Counted from the first letter of the stretch, positions 50,135 to 60,219 are shown. The stretch: DNA of 64,000 nt from Mycolicibacter sp. MU0083 (GCF_963378075.1 NZ_OY726394.1:3348001-3412000), one strand, 5' to 3'. The notes: a model not told the origin generated them from the letters alone. Translations and numbers: made by a program.

Positions 50135-50956
50135 TCAGCGCAGGAATTCCAGCAGCAGCGCGTTGACGGACTCGGCCTGTTCGATCTGTGGGCAGTGCCC
50201 GGCGCCGTCCACCACGACGGACCGCCCGCCGGGGATCTGATCGGCGATCTGCGCCGCCCAACCGGACGGCAGCAGCTTGTCGCAGGCCCCTTCGACCACC
50301 AGGGTCGGCACCGAGATCCGGTCATAGCGGCGACTGCTGGACGGCGGCGGCGTCGCGTCGGCGCCCGGGCGGCGGAACCGTGCCGCCGCGATCGCCTCCC
50401 AGGCACCGGGCGCGGTGCTGGAGGTGTAGCGCCGTCCCACGTAGTCGTCGTCGGCCGGGTATGCCGGGTCGTGGAAGAGCGCCGTCACGATCTTGCGCAT
50501 CGCGGGCACGGTCGCGTCGTAGTCGTAGAGCGCCGCCATGTGCTCGTTCTGCTGGATCTCACCGCCGCCGCAGATGGCGACCAGTCGGCGCACCGGCAAC
50601 TGCGGGGCCTCCGAGGTGGTGTCCACGAGCAGCATGATCGCCCCCATCGAATTGCCGACGAAGTCCGCCACCGAGACGCCCAACTCCGCGCAGAACCGCG
50701 CCACATGACGAATCCGCATTCCGCGGCCGTCGTTGAAATCGATGACCTTGGCCGACTCGCCGAACCCGAGCAGGTCCGGGGCCAGCACCCGATAACGGTC
50801 GGCCAGCGCGGGAATCGTTCGTTCCCAACCGACTTCGGCGCCGGCGCCGAACTCGCCGCCGTGCAGCAGGACCACGGCCGGGGCGGACGGGTCGCCGGCT
50901 TCCAGATAAGAGGTGATCAGGCCGTCGACGACGACGGTCTTGCGGGTAACCGACAA
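50135..50956 (-). CDS. Alpha/beta hydrolase, last gene of the mhp-type operon
   Basis: A 273-residue alpha/beta hydrolase: oxyanion 'LLHGGEFGAGAEVGWERTI', nucleophile elbow 'FVGNSMGAIML', acid 'VEGACDKLLPSGWA' and His in 'VDGAGHCPQIE'. The pattern is that of meta-cleavage product (C-C) hydrolases such as MhpC/BphD ('HGG.FGAGAE', 'GNSMG'), so this may be the ring-fission hydrolase of the operon. It appears to start at TTG 50956, with GAGGAG six bases upstream, ten bases after the previous stop. Confidence 0.83.
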   Translation of the reverse strand: MSVTRKTVVVDGLITSYLEAGDPSAPAVVLLHGGEFGAGAEVGWERTIPALADRYRVLAPDLLGFGESAKVIDFNDGRGMRIRHVARFCAELGVSVADFVGNSMGAIMLLVDTTSEAPQLPVRRLVAICGGGEIQQNEHMAALYDYDATVPAMRKIVTALFHDPAYPADDDYVGRRYTSSTAPGAWEAIAAARFRRPGADATPPPSSSRRYDRISVPTLVVEGACDKLLPSGWAAQIADQIPGGRSVVVDGAGHCPQIEQAESVNALLLEFLR

Positions 50957-50966
50957 CGGGGGCTCC

Positions 50967-51725
50967 TCAATCGGGGATCAGTGGTCCGACCGGCCGGGTC
51001 GTGGTGGCATGCACCAGCAGTTCGGCCAGTTCGGCGGGGCGGCTCAGAAACGGTGAGTGCGAGGCGTCGATGGTCAGGGGTTCGACTCCCAGGCGGTGGC
51101 AGACCAGGTCGGCCAGCCAGCGCGGGTAGGCGCGATCCTGCTCGCAGCGGATGAAGCTGCGGCCCAGATCGGCCGCCCAGAAGTTCGGCACCGACACCGG
51201 CGCGACGGTGGTGTCGCCGAACCGTTCCGGCCCGAGCCGTTCGAACGCCCAGCGCAGCGTTTCGTCGTCGCAGTCGTGGTAGAAGTACTGCCGTGCGCCC
51301 TCGGGGTCGGCGAAGGTCATCGCTCCGTCGTCGGCGAAGTGCAGATGACTCAGCATGTCGGCGGCCGCGGTGTCGAAGAACTCCGCGCCTTCGGCGCCCA
51401 TCGTCATCGCATCGGTGTAGCTGCGGCCCTCGCGGGGCAGCGCGGCGGCCAGATAGACGATGTGGCGCACCCGTTCCGGTGCGCTGTCGGCACCCAGCGT
51501 GGCGTCGAATCCCCCGCCGGAATGGCCCACCAGAACATCGCCGTCCTCCAGGACGGCCGCCACCGCCGCACGGCGATTCGCCAGGGTGGATTCCTCGGCG
51601 ATGCGCGAACCGTGGCCGGGCAAGTCTACGGCGACACCGGTGTGGCCGATCTTCGCCAGTTCGTCCACGGTGCGCTCCCAGCACCAGGCCGCGTGGAATC
51701 CGCCGTGCACGAACACGAATCGCAT
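50967..51725 (-). CDS. Alpha/beta hydrolase (EstC/PIR7-like)
   Basis: A 252-residue hydrolase with 'FVHGGFHAAWCWERTVDEL', nucleophile 'VGHSGGGFDATL', and C-terminal 'LTIDASHSPFLSRPAELAEL' with the catalytic His. This is the small esterase/hydroxynitrile-lyase-like family that includes EstC and salicylate-ester hydrolases of plants. It differs in lid and motif from the hydrolases at 50135 and 59217, so it likely acts on a separate ester or lactone of the pathway. Confidence 0.82.
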   Translation of the reverse strand: MRFVFVHGGFHAAWCWERTVDELAKIGHTGVAVDLPGHGSRIAEESTLANRRAAVAAVLEDGDVLVGHSGGGFDATLGADSAPERVRHIVYLAAALPREGRSYTDAMTMGAEGAEFFDTAAADMLSHLHFADDGAMTFADPEGARQYFYHDCDDETLRWAFERLGPERFGDTTVAPVSVPNFWAADLGRSFIRCEQDRAYPRWLADLVCHRLGVEPLTIDASHSPFLSRPAELAELLVHATTTRPVGPLIPD

Positions 51726-51744
51726 GGTTGCTCCTCGGCCGGGA

Positions 51745-52734
51745 CTACTTGATGGCGATGGGATTGACCGGTGAGCCGACCCCGCCGGTGACGCGCAGCG
51801 GCGGTGCCACCAATTGGAATTCGTAGATCCCGTCGGCAGCGCAGTCGGCGGCCAGTGCGCCCAGATCCCAGTACTCGCCGAGCATCAGTCCCATGTCGCG
51901 CAGGCACAGCATGTGCAGCGGCAGGTAGGTTCCGTCGACGCCGGAGACCGGATTCTCCACCATCAGGTTGTCGGCGGCCACGGCGGCGACGTCGTGGTCG
52001 TGCAGCCACGACGCGCACCGCCAGTCCAGTCCGGCGCCCGGTTCGGCGCCGTCGCCGGTCTGCCGGAATCGTTGCCACCATCCGGTGCGCACCAGGACGA
52101 TATCGCCGGGTTCCACGGTGACCCGTTGCGCGCGGGCCACCTCGTCGAGTTCGTCCGGGGTGATCGGGGTACCCAGCGGCAGGAAGGTGTCCGCGCCCCG
52201 GTGGGCGACCACATCCAGCAGCACACCGCGGGAGGTGATGCCTTTGCCGTCCACCTTGTCGATTCCGCAGTGGTACGCGCCCAGGCTGGTCACCGAGCCG
52301 GCCGGGAATCCGTTGTAGAGCTGATCGTCGTAGTAGACGTGTGACAGCGCATCCCATTGGGTGGCGGCCTGCAACGGCATCACGATCATGTCGTCGTTGA
52401 ACCGGAACGGGTTGTCGACGAAGAATTCGCTCAACTGTTGCGCGACGATGTTGCGCTGCCATTCCGGACCGTAGTGGGCGAGGGTGTTCACGTCGCCGCC
52501 GTCGACGGTCATCACGTGAATCGGGTTGTGCCGGAACTGGAATGCCCCCTGCGGACCGGAGGACCCGAAGTCCACCCCGAGCGGGAAGACCTTGCCGTGG
52601 CGCACCAGCCGGGCGGCATCGGCGATCTTGCGTTCGGTGATGAGGTTGAGGGTGCCCAGTTCGTCGGTGTCACCCCAGCGCCCCCAGTTGCGGACCGTCT
52701 CTGCGACCCGCCGGAATTCGGTCAGCCCGGCCAC
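51745..52734 (-). CDS. Cyclase family (kynurenine-formamidase-like) metal hydrolase
   Basis: A 329-residue protein of the cyclase/AF2-type family. The usual metal motif HxGTHxDxxxH is changed to 'PLQAATQWDALSHVYY', keeping Asp and the last His but with Gln for the first two His. 'GITSRGVLLDVVAHRG', 'PGDIVLVRTGWW' and 'LPLHMLCLRDMGLMLGEY' are typical of the group. Members hydrolyse amides, lactones or cyclic ketones. The start lies 13 bp inside the SDR gene. Metal content of this variant is uncertain. Confidence 0.82.
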   Translation of the reverse strand: MAGLTEFRRVAETVRNWGRWGDTDELGTLNLITERKIADAARLVRHGKVFPLGVDFGSSGPQGAFQFRHNPIHVMTVDGGDVNTLAHYGPEWQRNIVAQQLSEFFVDNPFRFNDDMIVMPLQAATQWDALSHVYYDDQLYNGFPAGSVTSLGAYHCGIDKVDGKGITSRGVLLDVVAHRGADTFLPLGTPITPDELDEVARAQRVTVEPGDIVLVRTGWWQRFRQTGDGAEPGAGLDWRCASWLHDHDVAAVAADNLMVENPVSGVDGTYLPLHMLCLRDMGLMLGEYWDLGALAADCAADGIYEFQLVAPPLRVTGGVGSPVNPIAIK

Positions 52735-53558
52735 GATCCCGCCCCCTCCGCCAACGCGGCCGCACCGCGGCCGGCGATGTTACCGCCGTCGACCCACAAC
52801 ACCTGACCGGTGATGTAGCCGGCGGCGGGGCTGTTCAAGAACACCAACGGGGTCGCCTGCTCCCCGGCATCGGCCACCCGCCCCAGCGGTTTCGGGATGT
52901 CATCGAGATAACCCTGCCCGTAGCTGCTGCGCAGCTGGTCGAGGATGGGGGTCTCGGTGACGCCGGGTGCGGTGCAGTTGATCCGGATGCCGCGCTGCGC
53001 CAGCGGACCGGCCTTGATCATGCCGTAGAGGATGATCGCCTCCTTGGACAGCCGGTAGCCGCCGTCGGCGAGCGCGGCGGGGTTGGCACGGCACCACTGT
53101 AATCCGGCCGCCATGCCGTCGGTGTGTAACAGACCGACGGTGGTGGCGGCGTTCTCCCGGTAGGCGGCAGCGGCCAGGGAGGACACGTTGGCGATAGCCG
53201 AACCCGCCGGCATCACCGGGAGCAGGGCTTCGGTGAGTTCGCGCATCCCGAGGAAGTTGATCGTCACCACCCGCTCGGGATCACCGATGCCCGAGGACAC
53301 TCCGGCCACGTTGAACAGCGCATCGACGTGACCGGCCCCCCGGATCGCGTCGGCCGCTGCATCGATCGACGCCGGATCGGCCAGGTCGACGCTGTGGAAC
53401 GCGTCGAGTTCCGCGGCCGGTTCGAGCCGGTCCACGCCGACGACCTGCGCGCCGAGCTCGGCGAGTTGTGTCACCAGCTGCGCACCGATTCCCGATGCGC
53501 AGCCGGTGACGACGGTCCGGCGCCCGTCGTAGCGGCACAGACCGGCGGGGGCCCTCAC
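52722..53558 (-). CDS. SDR family oxidoreductase
   Basis: A 278-residue SDR: 'TVVTGCASGIGAQLVTQLAE' NAD site, 'FNVAGVSSGIGDP', 'NVSSLAAAAYRENAAT', catalytic 'YRLSKEAIILYGMI', and 'TGQVLWVDGGNIAG'. It begins with a GTG that overlaps the LLM stop (GTGA). Probably oxidises a ring hydroxyl group or reduces a ketone in the mhp-type pathway. Related to 3-alpha-hydroxysteroid dehydrogenase-like enzymes in general pattern ('GIGAQ', long insert before the YxxxK), but substrate not proven. Confidence 0.85.
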   Translation of the reverse strand: MRAPAGLCRYDGRRTVVTGCASGIGAQLVTQLAELGAQVVGVDRLEPAAELDAFHSVDLADPASIDAAADAIRGAGHVDALFNVAGVSSGIGDPERVVTINFLGMRELTEALLPVMPAGSAIANVSSLAAAAYRENAATTVGLLHTDGMAAGLQWCRANPAALADGGYRLSKEAIILYGMIKAGPLAQRGIRINCTAPGVTETPILDQLRSSYGQGYLDDIPKPLGRVADAGEQATPLVFLNSPAAGYITGQVLWVDGGNIAGRGAAALAEGAGSWPG

Positions 53559-54868
53559 GACTGGCCGCGTTCCCGTTCCTCTTTGGCCAGCTGCGCGGCC
53601 TGTACCCGGCCCTCGTTCATCTCGGCCATCGCCTCGGGGATCTCCGTGGCGGTGAACTTGCCGCCGCGTCCGGTCGGCAGCCCGCCGAAAGAGTAGGACT
53701 CGTCGAAGACCGGTGCGGTCGACTTCTGCCGACGCGCTTCCAGCTTCTCCAGCACCGGTTCGAGACGCTTGGCTTTGTCCGCGACCGCCTTCTCGTCGCG
53801 TTCGATGAACTCGGGCAGTACTTCCTTGCCCATCAGCTCGATCGCTTCCATGGTCGCCTCGTGACTACGGGGGTTGAGCAGCAGGATGAGTTCGTCGACA
53901 CCGCTCTCTTCGTAGCCGCGCAGGAATTCCCGTGCGGTCGAAGGACTCCCGATCGCGCCGCGGCCCGGACCGTAGGCCAGCGTCGGGTCCTTCTCGACGG
54001 CGTCGAGGTAGCTCTTCCACACCCCGGTCCGGCCCGGGGTGTGCTCGCCGGTCATGTAGTAGTGCATGATCCCGTACGAGAAGAAGCCGCCGCCGACGCC
54101 GAGCCGGGCGATCGCCTGTTCGTCGGTGGGGGCCACCATCATCGACAGGTCGCCACCGATGGCCAGGATGTTCGGGTTGACCTGCGGGGTGATGGGGACG
54201 CCGTTCTCCTCGAGCTCCTTGTAGTAACCGTTGACCCGCTCGGCCAGCGGGCCGGGCCCGGTGTAGGCGAAACTCAGCGCGCCGATGCATTTCTCGGCGG
54301 CCATCTGCACCGACGCGGGTCGGGTGCAGGCGACCCAGACCGGCGGGTGCGGCTTCTGCATGGGCTTGGGGACCACGTTGCGGGCCGGCATCTGGACGTG
54401 CTGGCCCTCGAATCCGGTGAACGGCTCTTCGGTCATGCAGCGGATCGAGACCTCCAAGGCCTCTTCCCACTGCGCGCGCTTGTCGGCGGGGTCGATGCCG
54501 AAGCCGCCGAGTTCGGCGATCGAGGAGCCCTCCCCGGTGCCGAATTCGACCCGGCCGCCGGAGAGCAGGTCCAGGGTGGCCACCCGCTCGGCTACCCGGG
54601 CGGGGTGGTTGACCACCGGAGGCAGGTGCATGATCCCGAAGCCCAGCCGGATCTTCTCGGTGCGCTGGCTGGCGGCGGCCAGGAACATCTCCGGCGCGGT
54701 GGCGTGGCAGTACTCCTCCAGGAAGTGGTGCTCGGTGAGCCAGACCGTGGAGAACCCGGCCTTGTCGGCGGCCTCCACCTCGTCGAGGCCGTCCTGGAAG
54801 AGCCGGTACTCGTCGTCGTCCGACCACGGACGCGGCAGCGCGAATTCGTAGAACAGTGAGATCTTCAC
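53555..54868 (-). CDS. LLM class flavin-dependent oxidoreductase
   Basis: A 437-residue luciferase-like protein: 'GFSTVWLTEHHFLEEYCHAT', 'RLGFGIMHLPPVVNHPARVA', 'LSGGRVEFGTGEGSSIAELG' and 'KPHPPVWVACTRPASVQMAA' are those of bacterial luciferase-type FMN oxidases. The C-terminal 60 residues ('FDESYSFGGLPTGRGGKFTA') form an extra charged tail. It lies 3 bp from the KstD-like gene stop. It may add oxygen (Baeyer-Villiger or hydroxylation) to a pathway intermediate, possibly with a separate reductase. Confidence 0.86.
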   Translation of the reverse strand: MKISLFYEFALPRPWSDDDEYRLFQDGLDEVEAADKAGFSTVWLTEHHFLEEYCHATAPEMFLAAASQRTEKIRLGFGIMHLPPVVNHPARVAERVATLDLLSGGRVEFGTGEGSSIAELGGFGIDPADKRAQWEEALEVSIRCMTEEPFTGFEGQHVQMPARNVVPKPMQKPHPPVWVACTRPASVQMAAEKCIGALSFAYTGPGPLAERVNGYYKELEENGVPITPQVNPNILAIGGDLSMMVAPTDEQAIARLGVGGGFFSYGIMHYYMTGEHTPGRTGVWKSYLDAVEKDPTLAYGPGRGAIGSPSTAREFLRGYEESGVDELILLLNPRSHEATMEAIELMGKEVLPEFIERDEKAVADKAKRLEPVLEKLEARRQKSTAPVFDESYSFGGLPTGRGGKFTATEIPEAMAEMNEGRVQAAQLAKEERERGQS

Positions 54869-54871
54869 GTC

Positions 54872-56611
54872 TTACCTCCTGGGAGTTGTGTTGGGAGTCT
54901 GTGCTTCGCCGGATCGTTGATGTGCGGAAATGTGTTGTGCGGCGACATAGCCGAACGTCATGGCCGGGCCGATGGTGGCTCCGGCGCCCGCGTAGCTGCG
55001 GCCCATCACCGGCGCCGCGGTGTTGCCCACCGCGTACAGCCCGTCGATCACCGAGTCGTCGGTGCGCAGCACCCGGGCGTGTTCGTCGGTGCGCAGGCCG
55101 CCGGAGGTGCCCAGGTCGCCGAGGATGATCCGGAACGCGTAGTAGGGCCCCTTGCCCAGCGGATACAGGTTGGGGTTGGGCAGCGTCGGGTCACCGTAGT
55201 AGTTGTCGTAGACGCTGTCGCCGCGGTTGAAGTCGTCGTCGTGGCCGGCGCGGGCCAGTTCGTTGAACCGTTCCGCGGTGGCCCGCAGTCGCTGCGGCGG
55301 GACACCGATCTCGGTCGCCAGCTCCTCGAAGGAGCCGGCCGCCTTGACCACCCCGGAGTCCAGCCAGGCCTGCGGGATCCGGCGGCCGGTCGGTACCGGT
55401 GCGCCGGGGATCTTGGGGATCGGCAGGTGACCGGCGACGACGTAACGGTGGAAGGACCGCTGGTCGGTGACCAGCCAGCACGGGATATGGGTGACGCCGT
55501 CGCGCTGGCCGGCGATCATGGCGTGCGCGAAGTCCATGTAGGGCGCGGCCTCGTTGATGAAGCGCTCGCCGGCACCGTTGACGATGAACTGCGACGGCAT
55601 CATGCGCTCGTTGAGCATGAACTGCAGGCGCCCGTCGGGCCAGCACAGCGCCGGGAACCACCATGCTTCGTCGAGTAGGTCGGTGGCCGCACCGATACGT
55701 TCCCCGGCCCGGATGCCGTCACCGGTGGCCACCGGATTGCCGAAGCTCCAATCGTGTTCCAGCACCGGCTGATGCTGTTTGCGCCAGGCCAGGTCGTGGT
55801 CGAAACCGCCGCTGGCCAGGATGACGCCGCGGCGCGCGATGATGCGTTGGGCCCGGCCGTCGCGCTGCACCAACGCGCCGGTGACGGCGCCGGACTCGTC
55901 GGTGATGAGTTCGGTCATCGGGGTGTCCAGCCACAGCGGGATGTCGCGATCGACCATGGCCAGGCGCAGCCGGGCGGCCAGCGATTGGCCGATCGCGGCC
56001 ATCCGGTCGCCGAACACCCGGGCCCGGAACATCCGCCACAGCAGCTTGAACAGCACCGCCTTACCCCGCCACGACTGCCGAACCTGGTAGAACAGCCGGA
56101 GGTCCTTGGGCCCCAGCCAGATTCCCTTGGGAGCCAGCGCCAACGGCGCCAGCAGATTCTGCTCCTCGTCACCGAGCTTGCGCAGGTCGATGGCGGGCAC
56201 GTTGATGGTGCTGCCCAGTTCCGAGCCGCCGGGCAGTTCCGGGTAGTAGTCGGCGTAGCCGGGCTTCCAGACGAACTCGAACCAGGAACTGGTCTGCTCC
56301 AGGAACTCCATCATCTTCGGTGCGGCTTCGACGTACTGCCGCAACCGCGCGTCGCTGACCAACCCGTCGGTGATCGCACGCAGGTAGGTCAGTACGTCGT
56401 CGGGATCGGGCGAGTAGCCTTCCCGGCGCTGCGACGGGGCGCCGGGCACCCAGATGCCGCCGCCGGACAGCGCGGTGGATCCGCCGAAGTGCGATGCCTT
56501 CTCCACCACCAGGGTGTTCAGGCCGCGGGCATCGGCGGCCAGTGCGGCGGTCATGCCGCCGCCGCCGGATCCGATGACGAGCACGTCGACGACGTGGTCT
56601 GTGGCGGTCAC
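54872..56611 (-). CDS. KstD-like FAD-dependent dehydrogenase (3-ketosteroid delta-1-dehydrogenase family)
   Basis: A 579-residue FAD protein: FAD site '[20 protein letters not shown]', '[20 protein letters not shown]', and near the end '[20 protein letters not shown]', matching the PFYA...GDLGTKGG segment with catalytic Tyr and Gly of KstD enzymes, then '[20 protein letters not shown]'. It would introduce a double bond next to a ketone. GTG start overlapping the mhpB stop (GTGA). Its presence within an mhp-type operon suggests the ring compound is reached by dehydrogenating an alicyclic ketone. Confidence 0.86.
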   Translation of the reverse strand: MTATDHVVDVLVIGSGGGGMTAALAADARGLNTLVVEKASHFGGSTALSGGGIWVPGAPSQRREGYSPDPDDVLTYLRAITDGLVSDARLRQYVEAAPKMMEFLEQTSSWFEFVWKPGYADYYPELPGGSELGSTINVPAIDLRKLGDEEQNLLAPLALAPKGIWLGPKDLRLFYQVRQSWRGKAVLFKLLWRMFRARVFGDRMAAIGQSLAARLRLAMVDRDIPLWLDTPMTELITDESGAVTGALVQRDGRAQRIIARRGVILASGGFDHDLAWRKQHQPVLEHDWSFGNPVATGDGIRAGERIGAATDLLDEAWWFPALCWPDGRLQFMLNERMMPSQFIVNGAGERFINEAAPYMDFAHAMIAGQRDGVTHIPCWLVTDQRSFHRYVVAGHLPIPKIPGAPVPTGRRIPQAWLDSGVVKAAGSFEELATEIGVPPQRLRATAERFNELARAGHDDDFNRGDSVYDNYYGDPTLPNPNLYPLGKGPYYAFRIILGDLGTSGGLRTDEHARVLRTDDSVIDGLYAVGNTAAPVMGRSYAGAGATIGPAMTFGYVAAQHISAHQRSGEAQTPNTTPRR

Positions 56612-57558
56612 CCGTTCACCTCCGTGAGTTCTGCTGTGCGGACCGCGAATCCGGCGATCAGATCCGGGGCCGTCCGGTAGTAGCGGTGGGCGGTGCGGTA
56701 GCCGCCCTGAGCGGCGAGCGCGGCGAAGGCCGCGACCCAGGTGCGGATCTCGTGCGCGGATCCGCCGCCGGCTTCGGTGATGTAGGTGTTCGACCAGTCG
56801 TCGAGGTCGCCGAGGTCGCCGTCGTCCACGATCGACAGGAACCGGGCATCGAATTCGGGGTTCAGCGGAGCGAGGTTGTTCGCGCCGGCGGCGAAGTCGC
56901 GGGCCGCGGCGATCGTCGCCTCTTGGCGGGCTTGACGCTGTTGCGCCGTCATCGCGGTGCCGTGCAGGATCCGGTCCCGGGTGACCGGCGGGGCGGTCTC
57001 CAGCGTGGGGATCGGCGGATCATGTGACAGCCCGCCGGACCCCAGTACCAGGACCCGCAGATCCAGGCCGGCCAGGAACTCCCCTACCGCGGCTCCTAGT
57101 GCTCTGGCGCGACTCAGCGGCCCCAGCGGTGCGGCGACGGCGTTGATGAAGATCGGGATCACCGGGCACGCCGTGGCGGCGCCGAAGATCCGCTCCAGCG
57201 GTTGGACCACCGCGTGATCGACGTCCATGGCTGCCGAAACCGCCACGTCCACACCGTGTTCCAGCACCGCTTCGGCGCACTGGCGGGCCAGGTCGGCGGG
57301 AACGTCCAGCGCGCCGAGATGCGTGCCGTAATCGCCGATGCCGGCCGCCGCGGTGCCGATGCAGAACGGCGGCATCAGCCGCAGGAAGAAGCCGTTGTAG
57401 TGATCCGGCGCGAACACCACCGTCAGCTGCGGGTCGAAGTCCGCGACGAACGCGGCTGCCTCGGCGATCGCCGCCTCGACGTCGTCCATCAACTCACGGG
57501 GCGGTCCCGGCAGATTCAGCAGTGGACTGTGGGACATGCAGCACAGGGCCAGTGCCAT
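56608..57558 (-). CDS. mhpB: 2,3-dihydroxyphenylpropionate 1,2-dioxygenase-type extradiol dioxygenase
   Basis: A 316-residue class III (LigB-fold) extradiol dioxygenase, close in length and order of motifs to E. coli MhpB: '[14 protein letters not shown]', '[20 protein letters not shown]', '[16 protein letters not shown]' and '[18 protein letters not shown]' contain the iron-binding His and the acid-base His residues, and '[13 protein letters not shown]' is conserved. It cleaves a catechol ring next to the two hydroxyls. I start at ATG 57558 because MhpB begins there; a GTG at 57570 is also possible. The start lies 65 bp inside mhpA. Confidence 0.9.
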   Translation of the reverse strand: MALALCCMSHSPLLNLPGPPRELMDDVEAAIAEAAAFVADFDPQLTVVFAPDHYNGFFLRLMPPFCIGTAAAGIGDYGTHLGALDVPADLARQCAEAVLEHGVDVAVSAAMDVDHAVVQPLERIFGAATACPVIPIFINAVAAPLGPLSRARALGAAVGEFLAGLDLRVLVLGSGGLSHDPPIPTLETAPPVTRDRILHGTAMTAQQRQARQEATIAAARDFAAGANNLAPLNPEFDARFLSIVDDGDLGDLDDWSNTYITEAGGGSAHEIRTWVAAFAALAAQGGYRTAHRYYRTAPDLIAGFAVRTAELTEVNG

Positions 57559-59215
57559 CGGAGCGATCACCCCCTTCGCCGGTCGAAGCGGGGCCGAGCG
57601 ACAGGGCGGCGCAGAGCCGTGCGCTGACCTCGGGTGCCCGCTGGGCGATGCAAGCCGCGGCGATGCATCGATCGGGGCGCAGGAACAGCACCGATTCGCT
57701 GTGGCCGTCGAACCACTCTTTGAGCCGCCCGGTCCGGTCGCCGACGATGGTGACTTCCGGATCGTCGTCGTGTCCCGGCGGGGTCCAGTGCAACTGAGTC
57801 GATGGACGCAGCGCGATAAAGCTCGCCCCCAAGGCTTTCCAGCGCGCGAAGGCCTCCTCGCCGAGCAGCACCCGGGGGTTGTTGTTCCAGGCCAGCACCG
57901 CGAATCCGGTGCCGATCACGTCGTCCAGCAGCAGGTCGGTGCCGGTGCGGGTGTCGACCTTCGGCTGGATGAACAGGGTTCCGGCCGGCGAGTCGGGCCG
58001 GCGCGGCTGGTCGTGGACGACCGCACCCTGCTCGTAGCGCGGCATCGGTTTGAACCGCATCTCCAGCACGTAGCGCTTGAGGGTCGGCACCGCCGAGGCC
58101 GCGCGGATCACCCGGTCACGCAGGCCGGCCACCCGGCGGTTGGTCGGGGAGATCACCCTGCCGACCATGGTGGACAGGTCGATCATGGCGCGGGCGTGTT
58201 TGCGGCGCTCGGTGTCGTAGCTGTCCAGCAGGCTCGGCCCGGCCTGGCCGTGGACCACGGCGGCCAGTTTCCAGCCCAGGTTCATGGCGTCGCGGATCCC
58301 GGAGTTGTAGCCCTGCCCCTGCCACACCGGCATCAGGTGCGCGGCGTCACCGGCCAGCAGCAGCCGGCCGCGGCGGAAGGCTCCGGCGATCCGGGAGTGG
58401 TGGGTGTAGACGCGCTGGCGGATCACGTCGACGTCGTGCGGATGCGGCAGGAACGGGGCCAGCATCCGCGCCACGAAGTCCGGGTGTTCGGCCTGCTCGT
58501 CGGTCTCGTCGGCGTGGATCATGAACTCGAACCGGCGGATGCCGTGGGCGATCGAGATGGAGGCGTACGGGCGTGCCGGATCGGCGCCGACCTCGCTGTT
58601 GGGATGGCCGAGCGGGTCGTTGGCGATGTCGACGACCAGCCACCGCGTCGAGGAGGTGGTGCCGTCGAAGGACACCCCCATCAGCCGGCGGGTGGTGCTG
58701 CGTCCACCGTCGCAACCCACCAGGTACTGCGTCGTCACGGTCTCCGGTTCGGTGCCGTCGGCGCCGAGGCTGACCGTGACGGCGTCGGCGGTCTCGGTGC
58801 AGCCGGTCATCGGGTGGCCCCACCGGACGTCGACGTGGTCGAAGCGGTCGAGGCCGCGCAGCAGTTCGGCATCGACGAGCGGTTGCACGAAACCGTTGCG
58901 CTTGGGCCAGCCGAAACAGGCGTCGGCGGGCGCCATCTCGGCGAGCAGTCGCCGGTGCCCGTCGTAGAACCGCAGGATCTGGTTCGGGACGGTGTGCGGC
59001 AGTACCGCATCCACCAAACCGATCGCCTGGAAGGTCCGCAGCGACTCGTCGTCGAGGCCGACGCCGCGGGGGTAGTCGATGAGGGTGGCCCGGTCCTCGA
59101 CGACCAGGGTGCGGATGCCCTGCAGACCGAGGATGTTGGCCAGGGTCAGGCCGACGGGTCCGGCCCCGACGATGACGACGTCGACGTCGGTGGCGGCAGC
59201 TTTTTCGGAGGCCAC
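57494..59215 (-). CDS. mhpA: 3-(3-hydroxyphenyl)propionate hydroxylase-type flavoprotein monooxygenase
   Basis: A 573-residue FAD-dependent aromatic hydroxylase: '[20 protein letters not shown]', '[11 protein letters not shown]', '[20 protein letters not shown]' and '[17 protein letters not shown]' are the FAD and NADPH motifs of MhpA. It would hydroxylate a phenol to the catechol used by mhpB. The last 20 residues extend past the usual MhpA end and overlap mhpB by 65 bp, an unusually long overlap. GTG start one base after the hydrolase stop. Confidence 0.88.
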   Translation of the reverse strand: MASEKAAATDVDVVIVGAGPVGLTLANILGLQGIRTLVVEDRATLIDYPRGVGLDDESLRTFQAIGLVDAVLPHTVPNQILRFYDGHRRLLAEMAPADACFGWPKRNGFVQPLVDAELLRGLDRFDHVDVRWGHPMTGCTETADAVTVSLGADGTEPETVTTQYLVGCDGGRSTTRRLMGVSFDGTTSSTRWLVVDIANDPLGHPNSEVGADPARPYASISIAHGIRRFEFMIHADETDEQAEHPDFVARMLAPFLPHPHDVDVIRQRVYTHHSRIAGAFRRGRLLLAGDAAHLMPVWQGQGYNSGIRDAMNLGWKLAAVVHGQAGPSLLDSYDTERRKHARAMIDLSTMVGRVISPTNRRVAGLRDRVIRAASAVPTLKRYVLEMRFKPMPRYEQGAVVHDQPRRPDSPAGTLFIQPKVDTRTGTDLLLDDVIGTGFAVLAWNNNPRVLLGEEAFARWKALGASFIALRPSTQLHWTPPGHDDDPEVTIVGDRTGRLKEWFDGHSESVLFLRPDRCIAAACIAQRAPEVSARLCAALSLGPASTGEGGDRSDGTGPVLHVPQSTAESAGTAP

Positions 59216-59216
59216 G

Positions 59217-60080
59217 TCAGCGTCCCAGCAGGAATTCCAGGTGCAGCCGGTTGAAGGTGTCGGGGTCCTCGTACTGCGGCCAGTGCCCGCAACCGGGCAT
59301 CAACTCGAACCGGGCGCCCGGGATCATCGAGGCGATCCGCCGGCCCTCCGCGACGTCGGCGGTGGGGTCGTCACTGGTCCAGACGACCAGCGTCGGCGCG
59401 GAGATCCGGCCGTACTCGGCCGGCCCCAACAGGTTGCGGGCCCGGGTCTCGGGGTCCTGCAACGCCATGATGTCGCGCATCGCGTCGACGAAACCGGGCA
59501 GCCGGTAGATCCGCTGGCGGCTGGCCACGATGTCGTCGTAGTCCTTGGACTTGTCGGCCATCAACCATTTGATGCGCGCCTGCACGGTCTCCCAGGTGGG
59601 GTTCTCGACCGCGGCCATCGACAGGGTGACGATCCGCTGCATCACCTCGGGGTCGGCCTGGGATCCGCCCGCGGTGTTGAGCACCAGGCGCTGCACCCGG
59701 TCGGGGTGATCGATGGCGACGCGCGCGGCCACCCAGCCGCCGAGTGATTCACCGCTGATGCTGGCGGTCGGTGCGCCGATGACGTCGAGTACGTCCAGCA
59801 GATGCGCGACGTAGTGGCCGACCTCCAGCGGGTGGCCGGGCTTGTCGGTGTAGCCGTGGCCGAGCATGTCCACCGACCAGGTCCAGAAATGCTCGGCGTG
59901 GGCGGCCAGGTTGCGGACGTAGGCCTCGGCGTGCCCGCCGGAGCCGTGCAGGAACACCAGCACCGGCTTGGTCGGGTCGCCGGCCCGCAGGTAGCGGGTG
60001 CGGACACCGTTCGCGTCGAGGTAGCCCTGCTCAAACGCGACGCCCTGGAGATCACTCCAGACGCTCTCGAAGTCCGGCAC
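59217..60080 (-). CDS. MhpC-like alpha/beta hydrolase, first gene of the mhp-type operon
   Basis: A 287-residue hydrolase: '[17 protein letters not shown]', nucleophile elbow '[15 protein letters not shown]', '[15 protein letters not shown]' and '[14 protein letters not shown]' with the catalytic His. '[13 protein letters not shown]' and 'GESLGGW' are of the meta-cleavage C-C hydrolase type (MhpC, CarC). GAGG lies six bases before the GTG at 60080. An operator lies 25 bp upstream. Together with the 50135 enzyme it gives the operon two candidate ring-fission hydrolases. Confidence 0.85.
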   Translation of the reverse strand: MPDFESVWSDLQGVAFEQGYLDANGVRTRYLRAGDPTKPVLVFLHGSGGHAEAYVRNLAAHAEHFWTWSVDMLGHGYTDKPGHPLEVGHYVAHLLDVLDVIGAPTASISGESLGGWVAARVAIDHPDRVQRLVLNTAGGSQADPEVMQRIVTLSMAAVENPTWETVQARIKWLMADKSKDYDDIVASRQRIYRLPGFVDAMRDIMALQDPETRARNLLGPAEYGRISAPTLVVWTSDDPTADVAEGRRIASMIPGARFELMPGCGHWPQYEDPDTFNRLHLEFLLGR

Positions 60081-60104
60081 CTGCCACCTCTTCCCTGCGG
60101 TCGT

Positions 60105-60163
60105 ACGAAAATGCCATTCTCGTTTTACGCCATACAAGACGTGCTTTTATCGCACACATGTGT
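60105..60163. promoter_or_regulatory. Operators in the mhp/iclR divergent promoter
   Basis: ACGAAAATG-C-CATTCTCGT at 60105-60123 is a 19-bp inverted repeat with 8 of 9 arm positions symmetric, 25 bp before the mhp operon start at 60080. A second perfect palindrome, ACACATGTGT, lies at 60154-60163, nearer to the iclR start at 60220. An IclR regulator binding one or both would control the two divergent units. Confidence 0.6.
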
Positions 60164-60219
60164 ACGTTATATTCAAGAGCATCACTCTCGCACGGGTGTA
60201 TGTCAAGGAGGCCCCGCTG

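Noticed and set aside
54872..56611. Naming this gene kstD and calling the locus a steroid cluster
   Set aside because: Motifs fit the family, but no KshA/KshB, HsaC or Kst regulator genes are present here, and KstD-like enzymes act on other ketones too.
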